Notes: generated by a model from the letters alone, not told the origin. Numbered from the stretch's first letter, positions 47,131 to 58,687 are shown. The stretch is 64,000 bases of DNA from Capsicum annuum (GCF_002878395.1 NC_061118.1:127926776-127990775), one strand, 5' to 3'. Program-made: numbers and translations.

Positions 47131-48087
47131 ACAAAAATTTGAAGTCCAAAATTTTTGTGAAGGGTAGCAAATCATACTTGGTTACCATAATCGCAGGCTA
47201 TAGAGCCGTGATCATATTGCAATGATCACGGTACTGATAGCCACAATTGAAGTAACTGATACTGATTTCAAACCCATTTTCCATTTTCCAAATTTTTAAG
47301 TTTAAGGCCAAAAGCATGCTCTACAAGAAGAATCCATATTAACAGAGTGGAACAAGCCTACTAGGTATTCGATTATTCCCTTAAAATGTAAAACCATTAG
47401 TGAGCATTCATTTGGGGAATATATCAAGTGGTTGGAGTGGACTCTTCATTTGTCTCTATTTCCACACATAATTTGGGTACTTAATACTTTTCTGCTTATG
47501 TACACACCATAATCCAACAGCTAAACAACACACAAGAAAAATTTATGAAATAATTAAGCATGAAAATCAAAGGTTCAGTCCCTTTCTACAACATGCATTC
47601 TATGGCTTATTTTCAAAAATTAAAGCATCAATTCATGAAACCTACCAGGTATGTGATGCAACAGAGATGGAAGGATGCTATTGAAAAGCTCAAAATCTTT
47701 GCTAAAAATGGGTCCAGTAAGAGAGTAAAGTTGAAAAGGGAGTGTGAGGGAAATGAGGGAATCAGATGGCTATATAGTTATGATGACCAAAATCGCAGTC
47801 AAGTGCTCAAGATCACGGATATGAGGGTGATCGTGATTGTAGCCTAGGGCTCACGATCACGATAACTGAGGGCATTTCTGCACCCATATTTTCCCCTTTT
47901 CATTTTATTTCACAATTTGATAGATTTTCCACTTTTCAGTTTATTGTGCAAAAATTTCACACTTTTTTCTTTTAAAGCTCCTCCAACGCATTAAATTGTC
48001 CTATAAATGCATGGGTTATTCAATTTTCAAATTAAAATCTACACTACAAAAGAAAAAGCAAAGGATACAAGCCACTTTCGTGGCATT
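47131..48087 (-). other. B unit 1, spacer between gag-pro and 3' ORF
   Basis: Non-coding. Holds GATC/CG palindromes at 47180-47265 and 47815-47880 (GTGATCATATTGCAATGATCAC forms a perfect inverted repeat). The + strand frame 47560-47847 is not conserved in 54736-55640 or 61189-62050. Confidence 0.65.
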
Positions 48088-48137
48088 GTGGGTTGCCTCC
48101 CACATAGCGCCGTAGTAATCATTATGGCACAATATCT
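48088..48137 (-). other. Conserved post-ORF element, B unit 1
   Basis: Minus strand: ATTGTGCCATAATGATTACT, then ACGGCGCTATGTGGGAGG and CAACCCACA. It starts 15 bases after the protease stop. Confidence 0.75.
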
Positions 48138-48151
48138 TCCTTTATTCTTTC

Positions 48152-48834
48152 TCAAGGTGGTTCCTCAAATACCCCTTCGTTCACCTCTTCAATTTTAACA
48201 TCAACCACGAATATCACGTGATGTTTTATGGGTTGTTTCCTTGTATTGTAAACCTTAAAAGAAACCTCATCCTCCTACACTCTGAACTTTATCTCTCCTA
48301 TTTCTAAGTTAACAATGGCTCTTCTTGTCGCTAAGAAAGGTCGCCCAAGGATGATCGGTACCTCTTGGTCACAAAGTCCACCAGAAGTACAACTTTATCT
48401 ACCTTGCCAAGAACATCAAACAAAATTTTATTCGGTCTTTAGATCTATCAATATGCTATTAAGAGTCTCATAGATATAGTGGTTGGTACATCCAATCCAA
48501 GATTCTTATAAATGGAAAAAACCATAAGGTTGATACTTGCACTAAGTTCGTATAGATGTTTCACAAACACATGTGTTCCGATGGTACAAGGGATGGTGAA
48601 AGCTCTGGGGTCTTCCTTCTTTTCTGCAACCTTGCTACTAACAATAACACTATTACCATGGGTGACTTCAATTGTGTCATCTTCGATGGGCTTCTTATTT
48701 GACATTAACTTTTTCATGAGCTTAGAATATCCCAAAATCTCTTGGGTCGCTTCAAGCAATAGGATAGTTATGGAAAGATTGCTAAGCTTGGTCATAAATT
48801 TCTTGAGTTTGTCACCCTCTTTTTTTCTATGCAA
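48152..48834 (-). pseudogene. B protease, unit 1, broken
   Basis: Frame open from 48834 to 48448: KKEGDKLKKFMTKLSNLSIT, ILGYSKLMKKLMSNKKPIED, KKEDPRAFTIPCTIGTHVFV, then the active-site segment LYELSASINLM, in which the catalytic Asp is replaced by Glu. The C-terminal half lies in other frames, ending KIEEVNEGVFEEPP and a stop at 48154-48152. Same protein as at 60329-61120. Confidence 0.85.
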
Positions 48835-50338
48835 CCTTTAAAGAAATGGGGAAGGGACTTGGACTGTAGGCCTTGCATTATTTTGTGCCTTCTCATTCTC
48901 AACCACCTCATCATCAACTTCTACCAATTCCTTTACATTGTCTTTTTCTTCATGAGATTTTAGTGGTACATCTTTTGGATTCCCCATAAACACTTTTCAT
49001 ACAAATATTCTATCATGTGATCACCAAAGGTCCTTCCACTTTTAGTGACTGTTGCTAAAACTTAAGCTTTATTCTATGGGCTTACACTAATTTCACAATA
49101 AAAACTGCCATTTGGCCCAACATTTATTTGAGTGGAAATTTGTCCAATTTGGGTTTCCAATTGTTTGATGGTGGCAGACTGATTATGAGAAATGTCATTT
49201 CATTTTATGGATTATCTTGTCCATTCTTTCCAACTTCATCAAAATTTTTGCAAAAACATCTTCGAATTTGTATTTGCTGAGGTCAATGGATTTTTGCTCT
49301 TTGTTCTTTACCTAATCATGGAGAGGTACATAGTGCTCATAGTCACGGTTTTTATCTCTCCAATCACTATCACATTCACGGCCCGTCCGACCTTTATTCC
49401 TGCCTTGCCTTTGATACGCGGGACAGAAACCCCCTGGATAGTTTGTCAAGTGTCGAATCTTCTTTCAAGTTTTTAGCCTCTTCATCATCTTCATAGGATT
49501 TTTATGCCATGGAATTCATTGCTTTTGCGAGTGCACCCATCATATGTTTTGTCAAATGCTCTAGTTGTGTCATCATCTTATCCATGTTCTCCCTCTCTTT
49601 ATCTCATTTTTTTTTATTTTTTTCAACAAAGGATCTAATGTGCAAACTCTTAGGAACCTCGGCATCTCAAGTATGCCATCCTTGATTTTTCTTGGTAACC
49701 TCCTCAAGAAAATTCATTGTTGTATGACATGCAAATTTATAAGAGATCCCCCTACCACATTATCCACCACGGCTTGGTTGAGTGGTTCAAGAGCATGGTA
49801 GAAGATTTAGAGAACATCTTCTATGGAATGTTGTGGTTTGAAAATTACATTAGTTATCTGTTGAATCTCTCCCATACTTCATACAAAGGCTCCCCATTCA
49901 ATTACCTAAAGTTTATGATTTCATCCCTAAATTAAAGTATTTTGGACAATTGGAAATATAGGTCAAGAAAGGCCATGTTGAGTTCATCCCATGAATTGAT
50001 AGAACTGGCTGGAAGAGGTCAAAGATATAATACTACCTCTCTCATTAGATAAAATTGGAAAATTTGAAGACGAATGGACTTTTGGATTATATGAGCAATA
50101 TCATATGGTGCACACACCTCTACAAAAGTGTTCAAATAATGGTTGGGGTCCTCATAAGCTTTTCCCCAAAAAGTCCCTTCATTTGCAACATGTGCAACAT
50201 AATGCTTGTGATATGAAAGACAACGTTCCCATGAGTTGGTGGGATCCTGATGGGACTTGAACAACCAATATCATCGAGATTGCCATCATCATCAAGAAGG
50301 CTACCAAAACACCCGACTTGACTAGCATAGTCGCTCAT
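48835..50338 (-). pseudogene. B gag, unit 1, broken
   Basis: ATG at 50338 (MSDYASQVGCFGSLLDDDGN...IRIPPTHGNVVFHITS). The Gag region continues in another frame: GKAYEDPNHYLNTFVEVCAP, SIRLQIFQFYLMREVVLYL. Decayed middle and C-terminal parts extend to about 48900 (DDEVVENEKAQNNARPTVQV just before the protease). Athila-type Gag by similarity of layout. Many frameshifts. Confidence 0.83.
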
Positions 50339-50464
50339 GGTTTCGTGTATACTACATAAATCACGTAAAACAAAAAGAAAAAATAACAATAAAAGTAAAT
50401 ACACAGCACTATGGATATGCTCTATGTAAGAACCTACACCGCATAAATGAATACTAAATTTCAC

Positions 50465-50482
50465 TCCTCGATAATGATGCCA
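50465..50482 (-). promoter_or_regulatory. Decayed tRNA-Asp-type primer-binding site, B unit 1
   Basis: 12 of 18 bases on the minus strand, 3 bases from the LTR end. Confidence 0.6.
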
Positions 50483-50485
50483 TTT

Positions 50486-50852
50486 TATAACGCTCACCTA
50501 TACCTTATAAAGTAGTAGAGGACGGTCGTTGTCAATATCCCAACTCGCATTGAGGTTGAATCCATAAGTAGTGAGAAATAAAGTTCAAGTATTGTGGGTA
50601 ATTAATTCCTACTAAGATAATACCCAAAGTATAAGTAAAGTAAATAACATAATTGAATATTGGGGAGGAGGGGTTCTTAGTTAAGGGAGAGTGTATATCA
50701 CTAGTAACTTGATTTCACAAACTAAGCAACAAACTTTTATTTAACTTTGATACTTAAAGGATCTTGGGATTTTGTCTACCTAAGGGCAACTTTGGTGTAA
50801 GTGTGTGAGATTTGATACACATACTATTAAATTTCTAATATGGTAGGCTAGG
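50486..50852 (-). repeat. Family B LTR, right part (367 bp)
   Basis: The U5-side end of a B LTR, cut at GTAGGCTAGG where element D begins. Complements the left part at 26465-27544: together they make one LTR of normal length. Now inverted relative to its partner. Confidence 0.87.
50848..50852. repeat. Target duplication beside the D 5' LTR
   Basis: CTAGG, partner of TTAGG (complement of 27540-27544). The uninterrupted B LTR at 42770-42785 reads GTAGGCTAGGTCTAGGG, as expected of the empty site. Confidence 0.82.
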
Positions 50853-51406
50853 TGATACAGGTGCAAATAGTTCAAGATCATTCACAGGGATCCAACCTCA
50901 GGAATTAAAAATCTTTCAAGGATTATTCAGGAAGATGGACGTGTGTGAATGAGTTTTGAATCCCTCCAAGGGGTTCCGCCTTTTGAAGCTTAAATAAGAA
51001 CGATGAACCCACGACTTGGAGAGGTAGCTTTGGAGTGTTGAATTTATTAAGGATGTTTTTGTCATTTCATTTGTACTAGACTATAAATAGACATTATAAG
51101 GTTTATTTCCTCTTTCGCTTATTATTGATATTGAATGAACTTTTCTCTTAAGAGAGTGCTGGAGTAACTAGGGTTGAATCATGGCTTATAAACAGGGGTT
51201 CTTAAAAAATTTGATTCCCTCTTGGGTACACATAAGAAGTTAGTGTTTGATTCAACGAGTTTTGGGGGTCCTTGCATTTTATACAAACGTTGGTTCTTAC
51301 TTCTTTGTAGTCTCTTATTTCAATTTATCTATCTTTACTTTCTTGTATTGTTTGAGTTTTTATTTCCTTAGTCAGTTTTCATATATTTGATGTTGATTAT
51401 CTATCA
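50853..51406 (+). repeat. D 5' LTR, 554 bp
   Basis: TGATACAGGTGCAAATAG to GATTATCTATCA, followed by a tRNA-Met primer-binding site, so it is a 5' LTR. Its sequence and length match the 3' LTR at 27545-28097, which lies in the opposite orientation 23 kb away. TATA box at 51082. Confidence 0.92.
51082..51090 (+). promoter_or_regulatory. TATA box of D 5' LTR
   Basis: TATAAATAG near the LTR middle; the 3' LTR has lost it (TATATTGCC). Confidence 0.7.
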
Positions 51407-51408
51407 TT

Positions 51409-51420
51409 TGGTATCAGAGA
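51409..51420 (+). promoter_or_regulatory. D primer-binding site (initiator tRNA-Met type)
   Basis: TGGTATCAGAGA, 2 bases after the LTR end; the usual plant Ty3/gypsy and Ty1/copia tRNA-Met site begins TGGTATCAGAG. Confidence 0.92.
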
Positions 51421-51603
51421 AAGGTATGATTTCATTCCTACAAAATCAATTGTGGGTTGTTATCTAGAAAATCAACAAAAAAAGTGTCAAAAATTGAAAA
51501 TCACAAAAAAGTTGTTTGTTTCTGATTTTAACTCTTTAGACGAGACTTAGATATTGGAAATTATTGTGTATTTTGTTTGTTTCTAGTATTAGATACTTGT
51601 GTC
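51421..51603 (+). other. D leader, first part
   Basis: Non-coding leader after the primer-binding site (TTGTCTAGAAA-like GTTATCTAGAAAATC context). Ends where an antisense gag copy begins, near 51604. Confidence 0.6.
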
Positions 51604-53160
51604 CCCACCCTTGACATTTTAAGCTTTGGAATACCTTAGAATTTGATGTAGGATACTTATTACCTTCATGTCTTAGAGGATATTTTTGGACAGCCTTGGT
51701 CTCGAGTTATTTAGTATTGGATGGGTGATCTTTATTCTTGTGTCAACTAGAGGATGATTGAGCAAACTCTTTGTTCTTATGCCAACCCGAGGATGATTTA
51801 TGACCCTTTAAATTTAAACCGATTTATCCTTGATATCTCTTTTAATTTCCAAGGCTACTTAAAAGATACCTTCTATAGTCTCAAACATGTGAAGAGTCAT
51901 GCGTTAGGAGATGCCTTGGTTCAACCCAACCTTGAAGCGATGATGTCATAATTTACTTTCTCTTCTCAATGATCAATCTTTAAAATCAATTATTGTAACT
52001 CATCATAATAAGCCATGACACTCTTGCTACCTTGTCTCAAGTTGTATAATTTGGCAAGAAGCTGATGCCTATAACTCTCTTGTAACTACCTTTGCCTCAT
52101 AATTCCATTCAACCTATACAATGGAGGGGGTTATCCCTCATTAAATTCATTCCTAAACCTTTTGACATACTCCAACCCTATGTTGGAATAACCTTAAAAG
52201 TGAGCTATAGCATAGCAACTCTTCTTTTCTTTAGTGAGATCATTAACTTGGAATATTCTATCACAAGAGGACTCCCATTAAAGATACACTTTGAAATCAC
52301 TCTCACCTTTGAAAATTGGAAGACCAAACTTGATGGAATTGATTCCCATATCTCTATCTTGGGGTTGGTTTCCCAAATTCCCTATAGCATAAGGCATTGC
52401 ACCAACTCTTTCTCCTTGACCTTAAAATCCACTTTGATCCATACGTCTACCTCTCATATCTCCTTCCATCATGTAGGCATCATCGTAGGCTGCATACTCA
52501 TCTTTTTTTCGTCTCTACCATATTTTTCTACATGGATGGGTTGATTTTCATTAAGTGGAGTTTGGAATGGAAGAATCGTGTTTGAGGGTGGCATTTTGTT
52601 TCTAAGTTCTTCTTGCTGGACTTAATTGATTTGAGTATGAAGTGGTCTGCTGAGGTTTTGGATTTGAGGGTAAGTGGTTGTTTGGGTGATGACATTTTGT
52701 TAAGGGCCTGGTGGATTAAAAATTTTGTTGTAAGGTTTCTGGGGTAATAGTGGTGGAAGTGTTTTGAGCATTCCCACTTGAAAAAACATGGTAATGTTGA
52801 GCAGTAGAGGGTTGGGAGTTCCTTTGACTCTTCACATGATCCAATCTGCCACTCATAGTAGACATTTCCCCTTTCATTGATGACATATCCGTTTGTAACC
52901 TTTCCATGCCATGGGTGAGATCTTTAAGAGTGGATAATATGAGCTATTTCGGGGTTGATTTGAGTCATCCACCATTGTTGAGCTTGACTTGAAGAAACTT
53001 GAAGGTGGATCTTAAATTTTGGAAGGGTTCGATTTAGGATTTGGGCTTGAACATGTGTTTTTGATATTTGGGAGTTTAATGTGAACCTATATATTCAAAT
53101 TTCATTCAATTCTGAGGTCATTTTCTTAGGTTTCAAGTTTGAATGTTCTTGGTGTTCTTC
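51604..53160 (-). pseudogene. Antisense D gag copy inside the D leader
   Basis: Minus strand. From about 53160: N-terminal part (MKNDEEHQEHSNLKPKK), coiled-coil-like region (MERLQTDMSSMKGEMSTMSG then RLDHVKSQRNSQPS), ETLQQNF, the EEY-type linker KYGRDEKKDEYAAYDDAYMM, GRRMDQS. The Gag core and degenerate knuckle follow, ending near 51604. It is an extra copy: the sense N-terminal part is at 53969-54542 and the C-terminal part at 39341-40225. The 52420-52960 part faces 53960-54542 as an inverted repeat. The + strand frame at 52092-52544 is its shadow. Confidence 0.83.
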
Positions 53161-53968
53161 ATCATTTTTCATATCTTGTTAAAGAAGAACATTCGAAAAG
53201 TGGTTGTTTGATCTAAAAAGGAGGTGAGATATAGTGTGGTACTTGTTTGTCTAAATAATATCCCAAGTCATTCAAATAAAGAAAGAGTCCAAAAGCATCA
53301 AAATGGAATATTCTCAAAGAAGAGGGCAAGGGAAAGTACAAGGAGGGGACCACAAAAAAATTAAAACTCTTTTGAGCTTGAAGAACAACTAAAGGGTCCA
53401 ATTCTTTTCATTTTCTTTATCAAAAACCAATTAGTACACCTCCAAGATGAAGATTGATTGAAATTTAAATTGGAAAAAAGAAAATTCCCAAACGCCAACC
53501 AACCATTTAGAAGTTGCCATGTCATCAACTATCTAAAATCACCTTAAAGCTCAAATTTTTGATTTGAAGTTTCTTTTGTTTGATTCTTTGTTTCTTTTGT
53601 TGATTCTAATTGCTGGTTAAAAACCAGTAATAACCTACTAAGTTGTGAATTAGTTTTGAATCTGTTTCTTTCTTTGTCATCTTTCTTTATGTGCTTTTTT
53701 TCATTTTTTATTCGTTGTAGTTTCTTGGCTTAATTCAGAATAATATTTTCTTTGAGTCCCTCAAACAAAAATCTATGTTGGGCAATAGTATAAATCATCC
53801 CTCAACTCTTCATGGACTACAAGTCAACATTCAATACTTGTGAGGGCAAGTGTGAGGTAACCAAAGGTGTGAGAGTATTGTGAGGATACTTTTGAGCTAA
53901 CTAGTTTTTTGTTTTTGTTATTGTCTTTCTTAGGTACATATGTAATGAAAGGATAAACATCTAAAACT
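53161..53968 (+). other. D leader, second part, and centre of the fold-back
   Basis: No conserved ORF. Contains GGTTAAAAACCAGTAA and T-rich leader sequence up to a candidate gag start near 53969. The exact turning point between the antisense copy and the sense leader is not visible, because no second copy of this part is in the window. Confidence 0.5.
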
Positions 53969-54542
53969 GTGGAGAACAATGCTACTAATGCCATATTGTC
54001 CACTTTTAAAGATCTCACCCGTGGCATGAAAAGGTTACAAATGGATATGCCATCAATGAAAGGGAATATCTTATCAATGAAAGGGGAAATGTCTACTATG
54101 AGTGTGACATTGGATCATGTGAAGAGTCAAAGGAACTCCCAACTCTCTACTCCTCAACACTACCATGTTTCTTCAAGTGGGCATGCTCAAAACACTTTTA
54201 CCACAATTACCCTAGAAACCTTACAACAAAATATTTAATCCACCAAGCCCTTAACAAAATGTCACCACCCAAACAACCACTTACCCTCAAAGCCGAAACC
54301 CCTCCAGACCACTTCATACTTAATTCAATTAAGTCCAGCAAGAAGAACTTAGAAACCAAATGCTACCCCCAAAACTGATTCTTCCATTCCAAGCTCCACT
54401 AAACCAAATGCCTCAACCTCCACCAATTCCAATTCCCCTATTCCAAACTCCACTTAATAAAAAACAATCCATCCATGTAGAGGAATATGGTAGAGAGGAA
54501 ACAAAAAAGGAGTATGCAGCCTACGATGATGCCTACGTGATA
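53969..54542 (+). pseudogene. D gag, N-terminal part
   Basis: From MENNATNAILSTFKDLTRGM: helical segment with repeated MKG motifs, DHVKSQRNSQLSTPQHYHVS, ETLQQNI stop at 54238, then after shifts a proline-rich part (PPIPIPLFQTPL) and VEEYGREETKKEYAAYDDAY. It is cut there by the inversion. The open frame 54360-54587 continues 14 codons into B protease, so it is a chimera. The partner half begins RRMDQ at 40225. Confidence 0.83.
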
Positions 54543-54668
54543 AATGAGGACGAGGTTTTCTTTAACGTTTTCAAGACAAGGAAATGACCTGCAGAAATTC
54601 AAGTGATATCCATGGTTGATATTAAAATTGATGAGGTGAATGGAGGGGGATTTGAAAACCTACCTTGA
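54543..54668 (+). pseudogene. B protease, unit 2, C-terminal end
   Basis: NEDEVFFNVFKTRK stop, then EIQVISMVDIKIDEVNGGGF and stop at 54666-54668. Aligns base for base with 60991-61120. It is the missing end of the protease broken at 40226. Confidence 0.87.
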
Positions 54669-54683
54669 TAAATAAAGAAGGAA

Positions 54684-54735
54684 GACATCGTGCCACGATG
54701 ATAACTAAGGCACTATGTGGGAGGTAACCTACAAA
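54684..54735 (+). other. Conserved post-ORF element, B unit 2
   Basis: ACATCGTGCCACGATGATAA, then CTAAGGCACTATGTGGGAGG and TAACCTACA, 15 bases after the protease stop, as in the other B units. Confidence 0.75.
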
Positions 54736-55640
54736 TACCATGAAAGTGGCTCGTATCCTTTGCTTTTTCTTTTGTAGTATAGATATAAATTTTGAAAATT
54801 GAATAACCCATTCATTTTTGGCATTATTGAATGCATTAGAGGAGATTAAAAAGGGAAAGTAGGAAATTTTTGCTCTATGAACTAAATAGAGAAATATCTA
54901 TCAAATTGTGAAATAAGCTGAACAGGGGAAAATAGGGATGCAGAAATGCCCTCAGTTACCACGATCACAGTCACCCGCATGTCTGTGATTGCGGTCATCT
55001 CATCTATATAGCCATATAATTCCCCTATTTCCCTTACACTTACTTTTAGACTTTACGCTGTTATTGGACCCATTTCTGGCCAAGGTTGTGAGCTCTCCAA
55101 AAGTATTCTTGTATCCCTCCAAAAGTATTCTTGTATCCCTCTTACACCACATACCAGTTAGGTTTTATGAATCCATACTTTAATTGAGTGAAAAAAGGCC
55201 ATAGAATGCATGCTGTAGAGAGGTCCTGAATCTTTGATATTCATGCTTAATTATTTCATAAATTTTGGTTGTGGTGTTTTTCTGCTGGATTATAGTGTGC
55301 ACATAAGCATGGACGTCTTGAGTACCAAAAATATGTGTGGATGTAGAGACAAATAAAGAGTGCCCGCCAAGAACTTGATATAATGCCCAAATGAATGCTC
55401 ACCAATGGTCATGTATTTTAAGGGCATAATCGAATAGCTAGTAGGCCTATTCCATGCTTTTAATGTGTATTCTTCTCATAGAGTATTTTAGTGGCCTTAA
55501 ACTTGAAAATTTGGAACATGGAAAATGGGTCTAAAATCGGTCTCAGTTACAATAATCGTGACCATCAATACCGCAATCGCTGCAACGTGATCACAGCTCT
55601 ATGGCCTGCAATTATGATAATTGAGTATAATTTGCTCCCC
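54736..55640 (+). other. B unit 2, spacer between gag-pro and 3' ORF
   Basis: Matches 61189-62050. Non-coding; GATC/CG palindromes at 54945-55010 and 55545-55625. Includes a 23-bp direct repeat of a CTCCAAAAGTATTCTTG-containing unit near 55096-55141. Confidence 0.65.
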
Positions 55641-57078
55641 TCCTAAAAAATACTACACTTCAAATTATTTTGCTTGAACACCACCAAGCAGCTATCTAAC
55701 AGGCTTTGGTAAGCAACATAGAATATTGTGCATTAAAATAGTAATGATGGTTGTGTGTGTGGTATGCTTCTTTTTAAGATAATATCATAGAGAAATACGA
55801 CCATATCCGATTCATGCTATTTGAGTGCTACAATCACTACTATAGTGATCCTATGAGAACAAATTTGATCTCGCAGAGAGAAATATGTTCGAATAATATG
55901 GTGATAAAACTTCTAGCATTTCATGAAAGGCTTGAGGTTATAGGGTAGCAGTGTTTTGCCTTGGATCCATGTAAGGAAAATGAGCAATGGGTCTGTGAAT
56001 TCTACGCCAACCATAGCGTAGTGTCTTTCTCGGATCCATCCAACTTGACTATAAAAATCCGAGGGAAAATGGTGAACTTTGGGGCTGAAAAAATTAATAG
56101 AATCTTCAGGCTACAAAATGCAAACATTGGTTAGTTCAAACAAAAAGGGTTTAAGCGAGGACGCTGGTTGATAGAAAGATTGTGCTTTAGAAAGGAGGTC
56201 TCATTGGCGGAAACCAAAAGTAACATCACATGAATGACTTCGCTTCCGAGGCACAAATTTTGTTGAACATAATATGTAGCTGAGTCTCCCCTTGCTCCCA
56301 TACGACATTAGTCTCTGCCTTTTGGGCCTCGATGGTCACTTGCATTCTTGATGACATTTGTTTTAATGTTGGTCAACTCGTGGTCTCTGATATAAAGTTC
56401 TTCAAGAACTAAGATGGTATACATTTCTTCTTCCCCTCTTGGATTACTAAGATTTGTAGGAGAACTGGGGTTAAACAATACTCCGGAGAAACTTGGGTGC
56501 ACCCTGGTAACCCTATTAATCCTTTAAAAATTTTAGGTGAGGGTACACCAGGAAAATGCAAGAAGAGAAAGATCGACTGGGGAAAGTCAACATGTGATGA
56601 TCCTGAGTCTTATAGTCCATCCATCACTAGGCCTCTGTAGGACACTGGAGTTGATATTGTGGCCATCAAAGAACTCATGTCAGGTTTACCACGGGGACTG
56701 AGAGATCCCTCGACCACTCGACATTTATATATGTCATAGGCTAATTATTAAAAGTATCAAGAGGAATAGAAGAAATGGGGAGCTACCATTACTAGACATG
56801 AGAATGCCTACTTATCCTTAGCGGCATAATATTATGATTTTTGGGTTGAACTTAAAAAGAAGGTAATAAGGGAGAATAAGAGAGATATGGAAAGGGTGAA
56901 GGGCCTTTGCATAGTCTTAAAATCCCATGATCAACTTTCTTTATCCTAAGTGGAGAGTGATGATGAGGCACATGTTGAGTGGTCCAGTCCTAAAGAGGAT
57001 GATGATGATGTAGAGTCTGAGAGTGGCATAACTCTTGATGCAGTTTCAGGGAGCACCCTTATCTCTCTCTATGCTTGA
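55641..57078 (+). pseudogene. B 3' ORF, unit 2 (plant transposon-type domain), broken
   Basis: Exon-like piece ends GGCTTTG at 55708, candidate intron 55709-55777, then the domain: YDHIRFMLFECYNHYYSD, LAFHERLEVIG, FALDPCKENEQWVCEFYANH, VVSFSDPSNLTIKIRGKMVN, GAEKIN. After shifts it reads VKQYSGETWVHPGNPINPLK, CKKRKIDWGKSTCDDPESYS and IVAIKELMSGLPRGLRDPS. The acidic tail VESDDEAHVEWSSPKEDDDD precedes a stop at 57076. It resembles the putative plant transposon protein family from memory; function unknown. It sits where Athila elements carry an env-like ORF. Confidence 0.8.
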
Positions 57079-58687
57079 TATTTATGCAGTGAGGACTCTG
57101 CCACCTCTTTTGTTGGGGGTTTCTCTCTCTGGATTTATTTGATCTAGGCCTGTATTATTAATATTTTTGGAAATTTTGTTGTTGTTTCTTTTTGATAAAT
57201 TTGGTTGTAATATTCGGGAACTCTGATGGTTCCCCCATTTGCATGGATTAGATTTCTTATTCTTATATTTCTACTTTTTTCTTTAAGTTTACTTATAGAA
57301 ATATTTGATGAGATTTTCCCTATGATAGATTGAATGATTATATTCTTAATGGGAAAGCGTCGTGTTTTGGTTTAGAGCCATGGATGCAGAGAAAGTCTGA
57401 GTACCCATGGTATCAAAGTCACAAATGCAAGGGAAGTATGATTACCTTTCGCATTTTTGATTAGGGATCACATTTATAACTTTAGAGAATACTGAATAGC
57501 CATATGGTTGGTTAGCCCAAATGAAAACCACAATATGAGATTAAGGCTTTGGTTAGTGACTTAATTAGAAAATCATGTGTGGTGCCTATGCAAAGTGAAC
57601 ACCCCCTATAGCGGAAGGGGCAATTGAACCTCCTCGGTGAATTTTACATACCTTGTGTGGTGAGCATATTTTCAAAAATCACATGTCTTTGTACCATCTA
57701 GAACTTTCCTCATTAGTATCTAAAGGATAATTTTGATTCAACTTTGTTAGGGAGATGATGTTAGGCCATCTTTGCAACATTGAAAGTCCACTTTAGCCTA
57801 AAATGCCTACCCTTGCATAGTTGTTATCCCTAGTCACCCACTTTGAGCCATTAATCCTTTCTTTTTCAAACACATTATAAGTAGTGAGCCTTTCAATCTT
57901 TATCCTTCTTTAGAACCCTGACCTCCTTGAACTTAAAATTATAACCTGAGTATAAAAGCCTATAATATGGTTGGTGATGATTGAAAATGGTAACTTTGGT
58001 CCATGAAGTTGTAAGTGTCTATGAGTTTACGTATTAAGAACAATTAATTAAAAAAAAAAGGACCCAACAAAGAAAAGAGAAGCACTAAGGGTTCAAGAAA
58101 AAGAAATAAAAAGGGAAATGGGTAATCCTTTAAAACAAAAGTCAGGTATATGTGTAAAGAGTGAAAACAAAAGAAGTGTCCCATAACCAAAAATTTGGAT
58201 GAAATATAGTGATGTAGATGTTCAATGAGGGTTTAGCCATGTTGTTCCTAAAAGATATCCTACCCTAGCCTGAACCTCTGTTACTAGCACAAAAAGCCTT
58301 TCGTGATTTCCAACCTTTTATTCTAATTATAGTGGCGATTGAAAATAGGGGAAAGCCTATGGAATGGTACTTTTTAGCATTGAGATTTCTTGGGAGAGAG
58401 ATAGTGTTCTACACTCAAATTCTTTATTTCATAATTGATGACTTGGTGTTTGAAATTTTCTTTCTCGTGAGAAGGCATGTAAATAAGTTGAGGTGGGTAA
58501 TTTTGTCATCTCCCAAAAAATGGGGAAAAAGGAGTATAATGTAGTTGGGGTTAAAAAGGATTCAATTTTAGAGTATTAGTAATTGTTGCATAGTTTCTCT
58601 TTAAAGTCTCTTACATCCTTGAAAAAGTACATTTTATGTTGAGGGGTGTTGTGCAAATAGGTTTGCCCATGTTTGAAGATCTAAATT
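57079..58687 (+). other. B unit 2, 3' internal region
   Basis: Parallel to 24590-26350. Lacks about 120 bp near 57605. It stops at about 58687, short of the polypurine tract, and is fused to an LTR end. Confidence 0.75.

Larger units (their letters stand above)
40226..54542. other. Inverted segment, 14.3 kb
   Basis: Both edges cut ORFs in mid-frame: B protease | D gag on the left, D gag | B protease on the right. Flipping the segment rejoins B protease with no gained or lost base by alignment to 60966-61000. It rejoins D gag with a loss of about 12 bases relative to 52470-52510. It also pairs the D LTRs with matching 5-bp flanks and completes the B LTR. Seen by alignment within the window; the inversion is the inference. 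Confidence 0.85.

Noticed and set aside
47560..47847. 95-codon + strand frame starting MKIKGSVPFYN
   Set aside because: Not kept in the two collinear B spacers, and it crosses GATC/CG palindromes; likely chance.
52092..52544. 150-codon open frame on the + strand, with a twin at 39863-40051
   Set aside because: It is the antisense of D gag, whose minus-strand reading shows recognisable Gag and knuckle segments.
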